DNA from: Shimia_B sp038528385
Lineage (GTDB): Bacteria > Pseudomonadota > Alphaproteobacteria > Rhodobacterales > Rhodobacteraceae
Assembly (NCBI GenBank): GCA_038528385.1
Contig: JBCBET010000001.1
Location: 496,001 to 560,000 of the forward strand
Length of the DNA stretch: 64,000 nucleotides
Direction of reading: 5' to 3'
The notes beneath the pieces are model-generated. The model saw only the letters and a list, made by a program, of their open reading frames with translations. It ran no database searches and was not told the origin of the DNA. Made by a program: the position numbers and the translations under genes. Below are positions 32,423 to 40,127 of the stretch, piece by piece (position 1 is the first letter of the stretch; every line of letters begins with the position of its first letter).

Positions 32423-33010
32423 ATGCGGCAGGCCACCATCACCCGCAAGACCGCGGAAACGGAGATCGAGGTCACGCTCGATCTCGACGGCAGCGGTGCC
32501 TATGACAACGCCACCGGCGTGGGCTTCTTCGATCACATGCTCGACCAGCTCGCGCGCCACGCGCTCCTCGACCTGCGCGTGCGCTGCACCGGCGATCTCC
32601 ACATCGACGATCACCACACGGTGGAGGATGTGGGCATCGCGCTCGGCCAGGCGCTGACGCAGGCCATGGGCGAGAAGCGCGGTATCCGCCGCTACGGCGA
32701 TTGCCACCTGGCCATGGATGACGCGCTGGTGCGCTGCGCGCTCGACCTCTCGGGGCGGCCCCACCTCGTGTGGCACTGCGACATGCCCACGGCGAAGATC
32801 GGCAGCTTCGACACCGAACTCGTGCGGGAGTTCTTCCAGGCGCTCGCCACCCATGGCGGCGTCACGCTCCACGTGGACAGGCTCCACGGTGTGAACAGCC
32901 ACCACATCGCCGAGGCGGCCTTCAAGGCCGTGGCGCGGAGCCTGCGCGACGCGCTCGAGCCCGACCCGAAGAAGGGCGACGCGATCCCCTCCACGAAAGG
33001 CACGCTCTGA
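32423..33010 (+). CDS. hisB: Imidazoleglycerol-phosphate dehydratase HisB
   Basis: Catalyses the dehydration of imidazole glycerol phosphate in histidine synthesis; the monofunctional type. 195 residues from ATG 32423 with AAGGAG 8 nt upstream. Metal-binding motifs are DHMLDQLARHALLDL and DIDDHHTVEDVGIALGQAL; a second pair is near the end in HGVNSHHIAEAAFKA. It leads a hisB-hisH pair (1-nt gap). Confidence 0.96.
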   Translation: MRQATITRKTAETEIEVTLDLDGSGAYDNATGVGFFDHMLDQLARHALLDLRVRCTGDLHIDDHHTVEDVGIALGQALTQAMGEKRGIRRYGDCHLAMDDALVRCALDLSGRPHLVWHCDMPTAKIGSFDTELVREFFQALATHGGVTLHVDRLHGVNSHHIAEAAFKAVARSLRDALEPDPKKGDAIPSTKGTL

Positions 33011-33011
33011 A

Positions 33012-33641
33012 GTGCTGACGGCACTGATCGATTACGAGAGCGGCAACCTGCACTCCGCCGCCAAGGCGTTCGAGCGCATGGCGCGGGAGACGGGCGCGGG
33101 CGAGGTCATCGTCACGAACCGCCCCGAGGACGTGGCGCGCGCCGACCGCGTCGTGCTGCCGGGCGACGGCGCCTTCCCCGCCTGTGCCGGCGCCCTGCGC
33201 GCCTCGGGCTGTTTCGAGGCGTTGGTGGAGGCGGTGGAGCGCCGCGCCGTGCCGTTCCTCGGCATTTGCGTGGGCATGCAGCTCATGGCGCGGGAGGGCA
33301 CCGAATACGCGCGCACGCCCGGCCTCGGTTGGGTCGATGGCCGCGTGGTGGCCGTGGACGCGCCCGGCCTCAAGGTGCCGCATATGGGCTGGAACGACCT
33401 CGTCCTCGGCGCCGCGCATCCGGTGCTCGCGGGCATCGCCACGGGCGATCACGCCTATTTCGTGCACAGCTACCACATGGAGATGGGCCGCGCCGCTGAC
33501 CGCCTCGCCCATGTGGACTACGGCGGCGAGGTCACCGCCATCGTGGCGCGCGAGAACCGCATCGGCACGCAGTTCCATCCCGAAAAGAGCCAGACGACCG
33601 GCCTGCGCCTCATCGCCAACTTCCTCGCCTGGCGGCCCTGA
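33012..33641 (+). CDS. hisH: Imidazole glycerol phosphate synthase subunit HisH
   Basis: Glutaminase subunit that feeds ammonia to HisF. 209 residues, starting at GTG 33012. The class I amidotransferase nucleophile is in FLGICVGMQLMAREG, the oxyanion-strand region is upstream, and the His/Glu pair is in QFHPEKSQTTGL near the C-terminus. It is 1 nt after hisB; its partner hisF is about 1.5 kb further on, beyond an opposite-strand gene. Confidence 0.96.
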   Translation: MLTALIDYESGNLHSAAKAFERMARETGAGEVIVTNRPEDVARADRVVLPGDGAFPACAGALRASGCFEALVEAVERRAVPFLGICVGMQLMAREGTEYARTPGLGWVDGRVVAVDAPGLKVPHMGWNDLVLGAAHPVLAGIATGDHAYFVHSYHMEMGRAADRLAHVDYGGEVTAIVARENRIGTQFHPEKSQTTGLRLIANFLAWRP

Positions 33642-33646
33642 CCGCC

Positions 33647-33750
33647 TGGGGCTCTGCCCCAGACCCCGAAGTACACCGCACAAAGAAGGACGGAGCGCGC
33701 GTCTTCCTTGTGCTTCGTACTTCCCCCGGAGGGCCGCCGGAGGCATCCGA
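33647..33750. repeat. Hairpin-forming intergenic repeat, copy 1
   Basis: Immediately after hisH. A small hairpin TGGGGC-TCT-GCCCCA (33647-33661) is followed by GACCCC, then an imperfect long inverted repeat whose left arm begins GAAGTAC and GCACAAAGAAG (33668-33688) and whose right arm ends CTTCCTTGTGC and GTACTTC (to about 33723), then GCCGGAGGCAT. The same ordered elements occur at 62591-62712, so this is a dispersed repeat family. Confidence 0.7.
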
Positions 33751-33881
33751 GCGAAGCGAGGCCACCGAAGGGTCGCGCCCGGACGTGATCCGGGGAAAGA
33801 AGGGAGGCGGGAGGGCCCGCTGTCTGAAATGAAAACGGCGCCCGGGATGGGGCGCCGTTCGTCTCTGACGGGGCCGAGCCC

Positions 33882-34262
33882 TCAGTTCAGCCGCGTCCAG
33901 GTCTGGCCGCGGCAGATCGCGCCGCCGAGGACGCAGCCCTCGACCTCCAGCGAATTGCCCGAAAGCTGCATCTTGGAGCGGTAGGTGCGGTCGTTGTCGG
34001 GCGCCCAGATCGTGCCGCCGGAATAGGCGCCGCCGCCATTGGGCGACATGTCGGCGATGATCTGGCGGCCCACGATGGACGTGTTGTCGTTGCCGATCAC
34101 CTCGGTGATCGTGCCGCAGATCTTGGTGCCGCACTGCGCGAGGTTGACGTGGATGAAGCCGCCGGTTTCGCCGGGCTCGGACTTCCACAGGCCCAGCACA
34201 TCGTCGGCCGCGGCAGCGGACCCGAAGAGTGCGAGCACGGCGGCTGCGAAGATGGATTTCAT
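33882..34262 (-). CDS. DUF2147 family periplasmic protein
   Basis: A 126-residue protein from ATG 34262: signal peptide MKSIFAAAVLALFGSAAAADD, then the DUF2147 core LGLWKSEPGETGGFIHVNLAQCGTKI (short pieces: GLWKSEPG, GGFIHV) and a C-terminal GCVLGGAICRGQTWTR. Two cysteine pairs (CGTKIC; GCVLGGAIC) suggest disulfides in the periplasm. DUF2147 has no assigned biochemical role. It is encoded antisense between hisH and hisA, which is a recurrent layout in this group as I recall it. Confidence 0.82.
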   Translation of the reverse strand: MKSIFAAAVLALFGSAAAADDVLGLWKSEPGETGGFIHVNLAQCGTKICGTITEVIGNDNTSIVGRQIIADMSPNGGGAYSGGTIWAPDNDRTYRSKMQLSGNSLEVEGCVLGGAICRGQTWTRLN

Positions 34263-34389
34263 GGTGGTTTCCTCCCTTTGAGCGCAAGCGTGCCGTGAGG
34301 CTGCGTGCCGATCAAGTCTGACGTAAGGTCCTTTGCATCCCGGTGCGGCCCGTGCTTTAGGGCGCGAGCCCACGAGAAGGACCCGCGCC

Positions 34390-35106
34390 ATGATCCTCTA
34401 TCCCGCCATCGATCTGAAGGACGGCCAGGCCGTGCGCCTCCTGCGCGGGGAGATGGACCAGGCCACCGTCTTCAGCGATGCGCCCGCCGAACAGGCCCGC
34501 GCCTTCGAGGCGGCGGGCTGCCAGTGGCTGCATCTCGTGGATCTCAACGGCGCCTTTGCCGGCGCGCCCGTGAACGGCGCGGCGGTGGAGGCGATCCTTG
34601 CGGCCACGACCGTGCCCGCGCAGCTCGGCGGCGGCATCCGCGACATGGCCACCATCGAGGCCTGGCTCGGCAAGGGGCTCGCCCGCGTGATCCTGGGCAC
34701 CGTGGCGGTGGAGGACCCTGCCCTCGTGCGCGCCGCCGCGCGCGCCTTCCCGGCCCAGGTGGCCGTGGGGCTCGATGCCCGCGCGGGCCGCGTGGCCACG
34801 CGCGGCTGGGCGGAGGAGACCGACGTCATGGTCACCGACCTCGCCAAGCGCTTCGAGGATGCGGGCGTGGCGGCCATCATCTACACCGATATCGACCGCG
34901 ACGGCGCCATGGGCGGCCCCAACATCGCCGCCACCGAGGCGCTCGCCCGCGCGGTGGAGGTGCCGGTCATCGCCTCGGGCGGGGTCTCCTCCCTCGCGGA
35001 TCTCATCGCACTCCGCGACACGGGCGTCATCGCGGGCGCCATATCCGGTCGCGCGCTCTATGACGGGGCCATCGACCTCGCTGAGGCGCTCGGCGCGCTG
35101 GCCTGA
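34390..35106 (+). CDS. hisA: HisA, phosphoribosylformimino-AICAR isomerase
   Basis: TIM-barrel isomerase of histidine synthesis. 238 residues from ATG 34390 (MILYPAIDLKDGQAVRLLRGE). Two phosphate-binding halves are visible, AQLGGGIRDMATIEAWLGKG with VILGT, and PVIASGGVSSLADL with GAISGRALYDG. Catalytic aspartates are expected at AIDLKDG and IYTDIDRDGAMGGPN. The frame extends to 34333 but ATG 34390 matches the family N-terminus. Confidence 0.96.
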   Translation: MILYPAIDLKDGQAVRLLRGEMDQATVFSDAPAEQARAFEAAGCQWLHLVDLNGAFAGAPVNGAAVEAILAATTVPAQLGGGIRDMATIEAWLGKGLARVILGTVAVEDPALVRAAARAFPAQVAVGLDARAGRVATRGWAEETDVMVTDLAKRFEDAGVAAIIYTDIDRDGAMGGPNIAATEALARAVEVPVIASGGVSSLADLIALRDTGVIAGAISGRALYDGAIDLAEALGALA

Positions 35107-35144
35107 GGCTTCCCGCGCCGCGCACGATGGGCTAAGCCGCGCCC

Positions 35145-35909
35145 ATGCTGAAGGTTCGCATCATCCCCTGCCTCGACGTCGCCGATGGGCGCGTGGTCAA
35201 AGGCGTCAACTTCGTCGATCTGCGCGACGCGGGCGACCCCGTGGAGGCCGCGCGCGCCTATGACGCCGCTGGCGCCGACGAGCTCTGCTTTCTCGACATC
35301 CACGCCACCCACGAGAACCGCGGCACGATGTTCGACACCGTGCGCCGCACCGCCGAGAGCTGCTTCATCCCGCTCACCGTGGGCGGCGGCGTCCGCACCC
35401 ACGAGGACGTGCGTGCGCTGCTGCTGGCGGGCGCGGACAAGGTAAGCTTCAACTCCGCCGCCGTGGCCAATCCGGACGTCCTCTCCGAGGCCGCCGACCG
35501 CTTCGGCAGCCAGTGCATCGTCTGCGCCATCGACGCGAAATCCGTGGCCGAGGACCGGTGGGAGATCTTCACCCATGGCGGGCGCCGCCCCACGGGCATC
35601 GACGCCGTGGCCTTCGCGCGCACCGTCACCGAGAAGGGCGCGGGCGAGATCCTCCTCACCTCCATGGACCGGGACGGGACCCGCGCGGGTTTCAACCTGC
35701 CGCTCACGCGCGCCATCTCGGAGGCCGTGGACGTGCCGGTCATCGCCTCGGGCGGCGTGGGCACGCTCGATCACCTCGTGGAGGGCGTGACCGAAGGCGG
35801 CGCAAGCGCCGTGCTGGCGGCGTCGATCTTCCATTTCGGGGATTTCACCATCGCCGAGGCGAAGGCGCACATGGCCGCCGCGGGCCTGCCCATGAGGCTG
35901 GCGGCATGA
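35145..35909 (+). CDS. hisF: Imidazole glycerol phosphate synthase subunit HisF
   Basis: Cyclase subunit forming imidazole glycerol phosphate and AICAR with HisH-derived ammonia. 254 residues. N-terminus LKVRIIPCLDVADGRVVKGVNF with the catalytic Asp in CLDV; ammonia-gate region; second catalytic Asp in TSMDRDGTRAGFN; phosphate site PVIASGGVGTLDHL. It follows hisA by 38 nt and overlaps hisE by 4 nt. Confidence 0.97.
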   Translation: MLKVRIIPCLDVADGRVVKGVNFVDLRDAGDPVEAARAYDAAGADELCFLDIHATHENRGTMFDTVRRTAESCFIPLTVGGGVRTHEDVRALLLAGADKVSFNSAAVANPDVLSEAADRFGSQCIVCAIDAKSVAEDRWEIFTHGGRRPTGIDAVAFARTVTEKGAGEILLTSMDRDGTRAGFNLPLTRAISEAVDVPVIASGGVGTLDHLVEGVTEGGASAVLAASIFHFGDFTIAEAKAHMAAAGLPMRLAA

Positions 35910-36211
35910 GCCTTCACGATCTCGCCCGGACCATCGCCGCCCGCAAGGACGCCGACCCCGACAGCTCCTGGACCGCGAAGCTCCTCGCCAAGGGGCCGGA
36001 GAAATGCGCGGAGAAGTTCGGGGAGGAGGCCGTGGAGGCCATCATCGAGGCCGTGAAGGGCGACCGCGCGGCCCTGACGGCGGAGGCGGCCGATGTGCTC
36101 TACCACCTGCTCGTCATGCTGGCCGCGCGGGACGTGACGCTCGCCGACGTGGAGGCCGAGCTCGCCCGCCGCGAGGGCACCTCGGGGCTCGAGGAAAAGG
36201 CGCGGCGTTAG
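35906..36211 (+). CDS. hisE: Phosphoribosyl-ATP pyrophosphatase HisE
   Basis: Second enzyme of histidine synthesis, of the all-alpha NTP pyrophosphatase superfamily. 101 residues starting MSLHDLARTIAARKDADPDSSW. The metal-binding helices are EKFGEEAVEAIIEAVKGD and LTAEAADVLYHLLVMLAARD (EExxE/ExxD pattern). The ATG overlaps the hisF stop (ATGA). Separate HisE rather than a HisIE fusion. Confidence 0.95.
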   Translation: MSLHDLARTIAARKDADPDSSWTAKLLAKGPEKCAEKFGEEAVEAIIEAVKGDRAALTAEAADVLYHLLVMLAARDVTLADVEAELARREGTSGLEEKARR

Positions 36212-36244
36212 GCAAAAAGACGCCCGGGGTGGGTTCCCGGGCGT
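36210..36244 (-). terminator. Rho-independent terminator after the YHS-domain gene
   Basis: Arms ACGCCCGGG (36220-36228) and CCCGGGCGT (36236-36244) with a 7-nt loop. On the minus strand the stem is followed by TCTTTTTGCC, so it terminates leftward transcripts from 36361-36819. It lies directly after hisE and may also slow rightward transcripts, although no T run follows on that side. Confidence 0.7.
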
Positions 36245-36360
36245 GGAGTACGGAACGAGGGACAGTGAAGGTCGCCGGGTGTTCCATCCCTAGCGACAAT
36301 CCATAGATAAGCACCATTCGCGCGGTCACTAGGCCCTGTCAGCAAACCGTGATGAGCGCG

Positions 36361-36819
36361 TCAGCTGCTCAGCACGCTGGGCCAGTTCCGGTCGCCCTCG
36401 GTGATGTTGCCGGGGATGTCGCGGGACCAGAGCGCGCGCACGGCGCGGTTGAAATTCAGGTAGAGCTTGCCCTCGTGGACCGTCCAGGCATTGGGCGAGG
36501 TGGAGGCGGTGTACCCGCGGGAGACGGCATAGGCGCAGTAACCGCCATATTGCGGCGCGTAGGTGGCCGGGTCGGCGGCGAAGAGGTCACGGTTCTCCGC
36601 GGAGACGAAGTGAAACGTCGCGCCGTCATGCTCGGCGGCGAAGTCCGGGGAGCCCTCCACCGGGCGCTCCTCGGTGAAATAGGCCACCGGGTCATAGCCG
36701 TTGATAGCCACGCCCCCGTTGGCAAAGACCGGCGGCTCCTCGGCGCGGGCGGGCGTGGCGAGGGACAGCGCGATCGGTGCGGCGGCGCTGGCGGCGAGGA
36801 AGGTGCGACGGGTGATCAT
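36361..36819 (-). CDS. YHS domain-containing protein with Tat-type signal
   Basis: 152 residues from ATG 36819 (MITRRTFLAASAAAPIAL). The twin-arginine ITRRTFLAAS followed by a hydrophobic stretch and ATPARAEE suggests Tat export with cleavage after ARA. The mature part opens with GGVAINGYDPVAYFTEERPVEG, the YHS-like motif, then HDGATFHFVSAENRDLFAADPATYAPQYGGYCAYAVSRG. Proteins of this kind are thought to bind metals, but no reaction is known. The in-frame extension to 36921 is unlikely. Confidence 0.85.
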   Translation of the reverse strand: MITRRTFLAASAAAPIALSLATPARAEEPPVFANGGVAINGYDPVAYFTEERPVEGSPDFAAEHDGATFHFVSAENRDLFAADPATYAPQYGGYCAYAVSRGYTASTSPNAWTVHEGKLYLNFNRAVRALWSRDIPGNITEGDRNWPSVLSS

Positions 36820-36940
36820 GGGCTCTCTCCGGGGTCGGTCGGGATGGGGTCTGATGCCACGAAGATGCGCGCGCCGGGCGGGTGAAGGAAGCCCGCTCAC
36901 CGACCCGTGAGGCCACGACACCGCCGTGCGAGCGTTTGTT

Positions 36941-37240
36941 TCAATCGATGATGTCCTCGATCACGTCGAAGAGCTCTTCCATGATCTTGGAGCCCAGGCT
37001 TTTCTTCCGCTTGCGTTTCTTGGGCCTGCGGTAGTCCTCGTAGCGGTCCCGCTTGTCCGGTTTCGGCGGGCGGCTGCGCTTGACCTCGCCGGAGGCCTTG
37101 GCGTCCCGTTTCGGTAACATCTTGAGATCGTGAAGCGGCGCGCCGCAGGACGAACAGGCAAGCTCGTGCCGGTGCGACCCGCGCAGCACGAGCGCGGCCC
37201 GGGTGCCGCAATAGCAGCAGGTGGCGACTTTTTTATCCAT
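36941..37240 (-). CDS. Small zinc-ribbon protein
   Basis: 99 residues from ATG 37240 (MDKKVATCCYCGTRAALVL). A four-cysteine knuckle pair, CCYCG and CSSCG about 20 residues apart, forms a likely zinc ribbon. A very basic segment follows (KRSRPPKPDKRDRYEDYRRP, then KKRKRKKS) and an acidic hydrophobic tail (IMEELFDVIEDIID). The layout suggests nucleic-acid or ribosome binding but I cannot name a function. It overlaps the upstream rlmB-type gene by 8 nt, so the two are probably co-translated. Confidence 0.75.
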   Translation of the reverse strand: MDKKVATCCYCGTRAALVLRGSHRHELACSSCGAPLHDLKMLPKRDAKASGEVKRSRPPKPDKRDRYEDYRRPKKRKRKKSLGSKIMEELFDVIEDIID

Positions 37241-38003
37241 GACGGGAGGCATATAGAGCGATCGCGGCCGCATTTGAGACGTTGAGCGAGCCGAAATCGC
37301 CCGTGGCCGGCACCTTGAGCAGCCGGTCGCAGGTGGCCTTCGTCAGATCGCGGAGCCCCGGCCCCTCCGCGCCGAGCGCGAGCGCGAGCGGCCCCTCGCC
37401 GGCGAGGCCCACCGTATCGTCCCCGGCTTCCCCGTCGAGGCCCACGACGTGATATCCCATCTCCTTCAGCTCCCCCATGGCCTGCGCGAGGTTGCGCACC
37501 CGCAGATAGGGCTGACGTTCGAGCGCGCCCGAGGCCGTCTTGGCCAGCGCGCCGGTCTCCGGCGCGGCGTGGCGCAGCGTGCCGATGACCGCGCGGGCGC
37601 CGAAGACCTCCGCCGAGCGCAGGATCGCGCCCACATTGTGCGGGTCCGAAACCCGGTCGAGCAGGAGCACGCGGGGCCTCGGATCCCCGCGCGGGGCGCA
37701 AACGTCCGAGACGCTGCCCCATTCGAGCGGCCTGACCTCGAGCGCGGCCCCTTGGTGGACGGAGCCCTGATCTATGGGAACGTGGAACTTCCGGGCATCG
37801 GCGAATTCGGGCGCCATCCCGCTCGCCGTGACGGCGTCCGCGAGCCGGTCGGCCGCGTTCTTCGTCAGCACGAGCCGGAGCCGCTCCCGCCGCGGGTTCA
37901 GGAGCGCGTCGCGCACCGCGTGAATGCCAAAGAGCCAGACCGTCGCCGCCTCCGAGGCCCGCTTGCCCCGCTCCTTTTCGATGACCCATTTCGGCTTCTT
38001 CAT
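37233..38003 (-). CDS. rlmB: TrmH/SpoU family RNA 2'-O-methyltransferase (RlmB-like)
   Basis: 256 residues. An N-terminal substrate-binding domain (WLFGIHAVRDALLNPRRERLRLVL) precedes a SPOUT domain with the family motifs VLLLDRVSDPHNVGAILRSAEVFGA (motif 1: the NxGAIxR stretch), LALGAEGPGLRDLTKATC (motif 2) and SLNVSNAAAIALY (motif 3). Members methylate G2251 of 23S rRNA (RlmB) or other positions; exact target is inferred. It ends overlapping the zinc-ribbon gene. Confidence 0.9.
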   Translation of the reverse strand: MKKPKWVIEKERGKRASEAATVWLFGIHAVRDALLNPRRERLRLVLTKNAADRLADAVTASGMAPEFADARKFHVPIDQGSVHQGAALEVRPLEWGSVSDVCAPRGDPRPRVLLLDRVSDPHNVGAILRSAEVFGARAVIGTLRHAAPETGALAKTASGALERQPYLRVRNLAQAMGELKEMGYHVVGLDGEAGDDTVGLAGEGPLALALGAEGPGLRDLTKATCDRLLKVPATGDFGSLNVSNAAAIALYASRHG

Positions 38004-38055
38004 GGGGCGTGCCTAGCGCCCGTGCGGGCAAGAAACCAGTGCGGGCTTTTTGATA

Positions 38056-38083
38056 TTGACCCGCCCGGGCCGCCCGATTAGCA
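38056..38083 (+). promoter_or_regulatory. Candidate promoter of tRNA-Tyr
   Basis: TTGACC (38056-38061), 16 nt, TTAGCA (38078-38083), placing transcription start about 5 nt before the tRNA. Good match to the housekeeping consensus. Confidence 0.55.
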
Positions 38084-38094
38084 CGCGCGGACGT

Positions 38095-38178
38095 GGGCGA
38101 CAGGCCGCAAGGTGTGGCAGGGGACTGTAACTCCCTCGCGGAGACGCACGCCTGGTTCGATTCCAGGGTCGCCCACCA
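38095..38178 (+). tRNA. tRNA-Tyr (anticodon GTA)
   Basis: An 84-nt class II tRNA with encoded CCA. Acceptor GGGCGAC (38095-38101) pairs with GTCGCCC (38168-38174), discriminator A, CCA 38176-38178. Anticodon stem GGGGA/TCCCT with loop CTGTAAC (GTA at 38127-38129), a long variable arm, and T stem CCTGG/CCAGG around TTCGATT. The long variable arm is normal for bacterial tRNA-Tyr. Confidence 0.95.
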
Positions 38179-38307
38179 ATTTTCCCCTCATGTCCGCCCC
38201 GAACGCTCCCCCGGAGCGTCCTACCCGCGTCGATCAGCCAGGTGTTGGGGGCCGCTGCGCTCCCTCGCTGAGACGCACGCCTGGTTCGATTCCAGGGTCG
38301 CCCACCA
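38131..38307 (+). repeat. Duplicated 3' half of tRNA-Tyr
   Basis: The 48 nt from the 3' anticodon stem to CCA of tRNA-Tyr (38131-38178) recur at 38260-38307 with one difference (G to T in the variable arm). The 5' half before the second copy is degenerate: it keeps an AGGTGT-like D-arm trace but no GTA anticodon loop or pairing acceptor strand. The 81-nt spacer has only a small hairpin (ACGCTCC-CCC-GGAGCGT, 38203-38219). It is either a decayed tandem tRNA or an attachment-site scar. Confidence 0.8.
38260..38307 (+). pseudogene. tRNA-Tyr pseudogene/3' fragment
   Basis: Contains the intact variable arm, T arm, 3' acceptor strand and CCA of tRNA-Tyr but no usable 5' half, so it cannot form a functional tRNA. 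It lies 15 nt before the stop of the convergent sulfotransferase gene. Confidence 0.7.
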
Positions 38308-38322
38308 CTTCAAGCCCCATGA

Positions 38323-39735
38323 CTAGAGCGAATGCGCCGCGAGCCGCGCGTAGAGGGCCTCGGCCTCGGCCAGGAGCGCGTCGGAGAAGAGATGCGTGGG
38401 CGCATCGTCGGGGGTCGCGCGGAAGAACGGGCTGAAATCCCGGTCGGCGTGCAGATCGAGCCGCGCGAGCAGGGCCTGCATCGTCTCGTTCGGGGCCGCG
38501 CGCAGGCGGTTCTGGTCGATGAGGATCGCGTCGCCGCTGTGACCCGCCACGTGGCGGAAGGCGGCGATCCAGTAAGCCAGCCAGTAATCGGGCATGTCGG
38601 GCGTCAGACCCTCGAAATCGCCCGTGAAATCCAGCCGCTTGTGCAGCGCGCCGAACTCGAAATGGCCGATATCGGCCATGTATTTGCGCCCGAAGGTGTC
38701 GGTCTCGTGGCGCTCGATGAAACGGCTGTGCTGGCGCAGGAGGGAGGCCGCATGGGCCGCGGGCCCACGCAGCGGGATCACGATCTGCGCGCCGGGGAAC
38801 ATCCCGGTCAGCACGCTGAGCCGCGCGATATTGGCGTTGTTCTTCGACAGGTAGCGCCCGCCCGGCGCGCGCAGGGCCGTGACCGACCGAAAGGCCGCGT
38901 CGAGCGCGGCGGTCCTCTCTAGATCGGCCTCGGTCCAGAGCGGGATCGTCTCCCCCCGGTAGGCCTCGGGCCAGCCCAGCATCCAGTGCACCTCGTCGAA
39001 GGCCTCGGCGCTGTCGAGGTCGATCTCCATCCCATCCCCATGGGCGCGTTCGGCGCGCGCCACCTGCCGCCGGCCCGAGAGCGCGTTCCAAAGGAGCGGC
39101 GCGGTGACGAAGGGCATGTCGCGGTAGCGGAGGCTCGCCGTGCCCGGCACGGTGGCCAGCGCATTGAGGAGCGCCGTCGTGCCGCCGCGCGCGAGCGAGG
39201 TGACGAAGATCGGCGCCCCCATCTCCGCGGCGGCGATGCGGCGCGCGAAGAGGCGGCTTTCCAGCCGGGCGAGACCGCGCTGAACCGCCGGGCTCGCGAA
39301 GGCGAGGTTGTGGAGCGTCTCGTCCCCCGCCCCGCTTTCCCGCGCGCGCCCGCGCGTCAGGAGCCACGCCACGAGGCAGGCCGCCACCGACACCACCACG
39401 ATGAAATCGAGACGGAGCAGCACGCCCATGGACGCCTCCACGGATGCCAGCCCAAGAAGGCCGGCCGCGTAGATCGGAACCGCCGCCGCGCCGATGGCCA
39501 CGGCAAAGCGCCACAGGATGGCCCACGCCCGCCGCAGGAGGGAAAACCCCGCCTGCTGGACCGCGCGCTCCTTGGCGAGGTCGTCGAGCGCGGGATCGAA
39601 CATCGCCGCAAGGCCCGACGTCACCTCGCCTGCGAGCCCGCCCACCACGGAAAACACCCGCGCGCGCCAGAGCGCCACGGCAAAACCGGCCACTGCCAGA
39701 AGGGCAATGGCCCAGGGCGCGAGGCCCACGGTCAC
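38323..39735 (-). CDS. Membrane-anchored sulfotransferase family protein
   Basis: 470 residues starting at GTG 39735. The N-terminal 120 residues contain three hydrophobic segments (APWAIALLAVAGFAVAL; FAVAIGAAAVPIYAAGLLG; LDFIVVVSVAACLVAWLL). The C-terminal domain has PIFVTSLARGGTTALLNAL, a match to the PAPS 5'-phosphosulfate-binding loop, and IVIPLRGPAAHAASLLRQH resembling the 3'-phosphate-binding segment. This indicates transfer of sulfate from PAPS to an unknown acceptor at the membrane. The small gene upstream ends 1 nt before it. The acceptor may be a glycan, given the neighbouring GT-like and arylsulfotransferase-like genes. Confidence 0.8.
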   Translation of the reverse strand: MTVGLAPWAIALLAVAGFAVALWRARVFSVVGGLAGEVTSGLAAMFDPALDDLAKERAVQQAGFSLLRRAWAILWRFAVAIGAAAVPIYAAGLLGLASVEASMGVLLRLDFIVVVSVAACLVAWLLTRGRARESGAGDETLHNLAFASPAVQRGLARLESRLFARRIAAAEMGAPIFVTSLARGGTTALLNALATVPGTASLRYRDMPFVTAPLLWNALSGRRQVARAERAHGDGMEIDLDSAEAFDEVHWMLGWPEAYRGETIPLWTEADLERTAALDAAFRSVTALRAPGGRYLSKNNANIARLSVLTGMFPGAQIVIPLRGPAAHAASLLRQHSRFIERHETDTFGRKYMADIGHFEFGALHKRLDFTGDFEGLTPDMPDYWLAYWIAAFRHVAGHSGDAILIDQNRLRAAPNETMQALLARLDLHADRDFSPFFRATPDDAPTHLFSDALLAEAEALYARLAAHSL

Positions 39736-39736
39736 C

Positions 39737-39934
39737 TCAGTCTTGGGAGGTTGCTTTGCGCGCCTTCAATGCGCGCTTGATCGGGAAATAGAGGAAGCCC
39801 GCGAAGAGCAGGACGATCCCCGCCACGACGGCGATGGACGCCAGGATCGCGCCAGCGCCCGCGCCGGGGCCCACATAGGCCTGCGCCGGCGCTGCGACGA
39901 GCGCGAAAAGAGCGATGAGGGGAAGATGTTTCAT
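39737..39934 (-). CDS. Small membrane protein next to the sulfotransferase
   Basis: 65 residues: signal-like MKHLPLIALFALVAAPAQAY, a glycine-rich YVGPGAGAGAI, a transmembrane helix (ILASIAVVAGIVLLFAGFLYFPI) and a basic tail (KRALKARKATSQD). Clear coding features and 1-nt spacing to the sulfotransferase make it a real gene. Small proteins with this PGAG-helix-basic-tail layout recur beside arylsulfotransferase-like genes in related bacteria as I recall, but no function is known; an accessory subunit is only a guess. Confidence 0.7.
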   Translation of the reverse strand: MKHLPLIALFALVAAPAQAYVGPGAGAGAILASIAVVAGIVLLFAGFLYFPIKRALKARKATSQD

Positions 39935-40127
39935 TGCTATGCCTCCGAGCGGGCGCTGTTTCGGTTCGCGGGTGCCGATACCGGACAATCCGCGCATTTT
40001 TGCGGCATCAATATGCGCGCACTTCCCGCAATCGCGCCAGCAAAAACGCTAGTCCCGCGCCAGCCTTGCGGGCATAGGGTATCAAAAGACAAGCTCGGCA
40101 CGACCGACAACAGAGCACAGAGGCAAC

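Noticed and set aside
38222..38307. Functional second tRNA-Tyr
   Set aside because: The 5' half lacks a matching acceptor strand and a GTA anticodon loop; only the 3' half is preserved.
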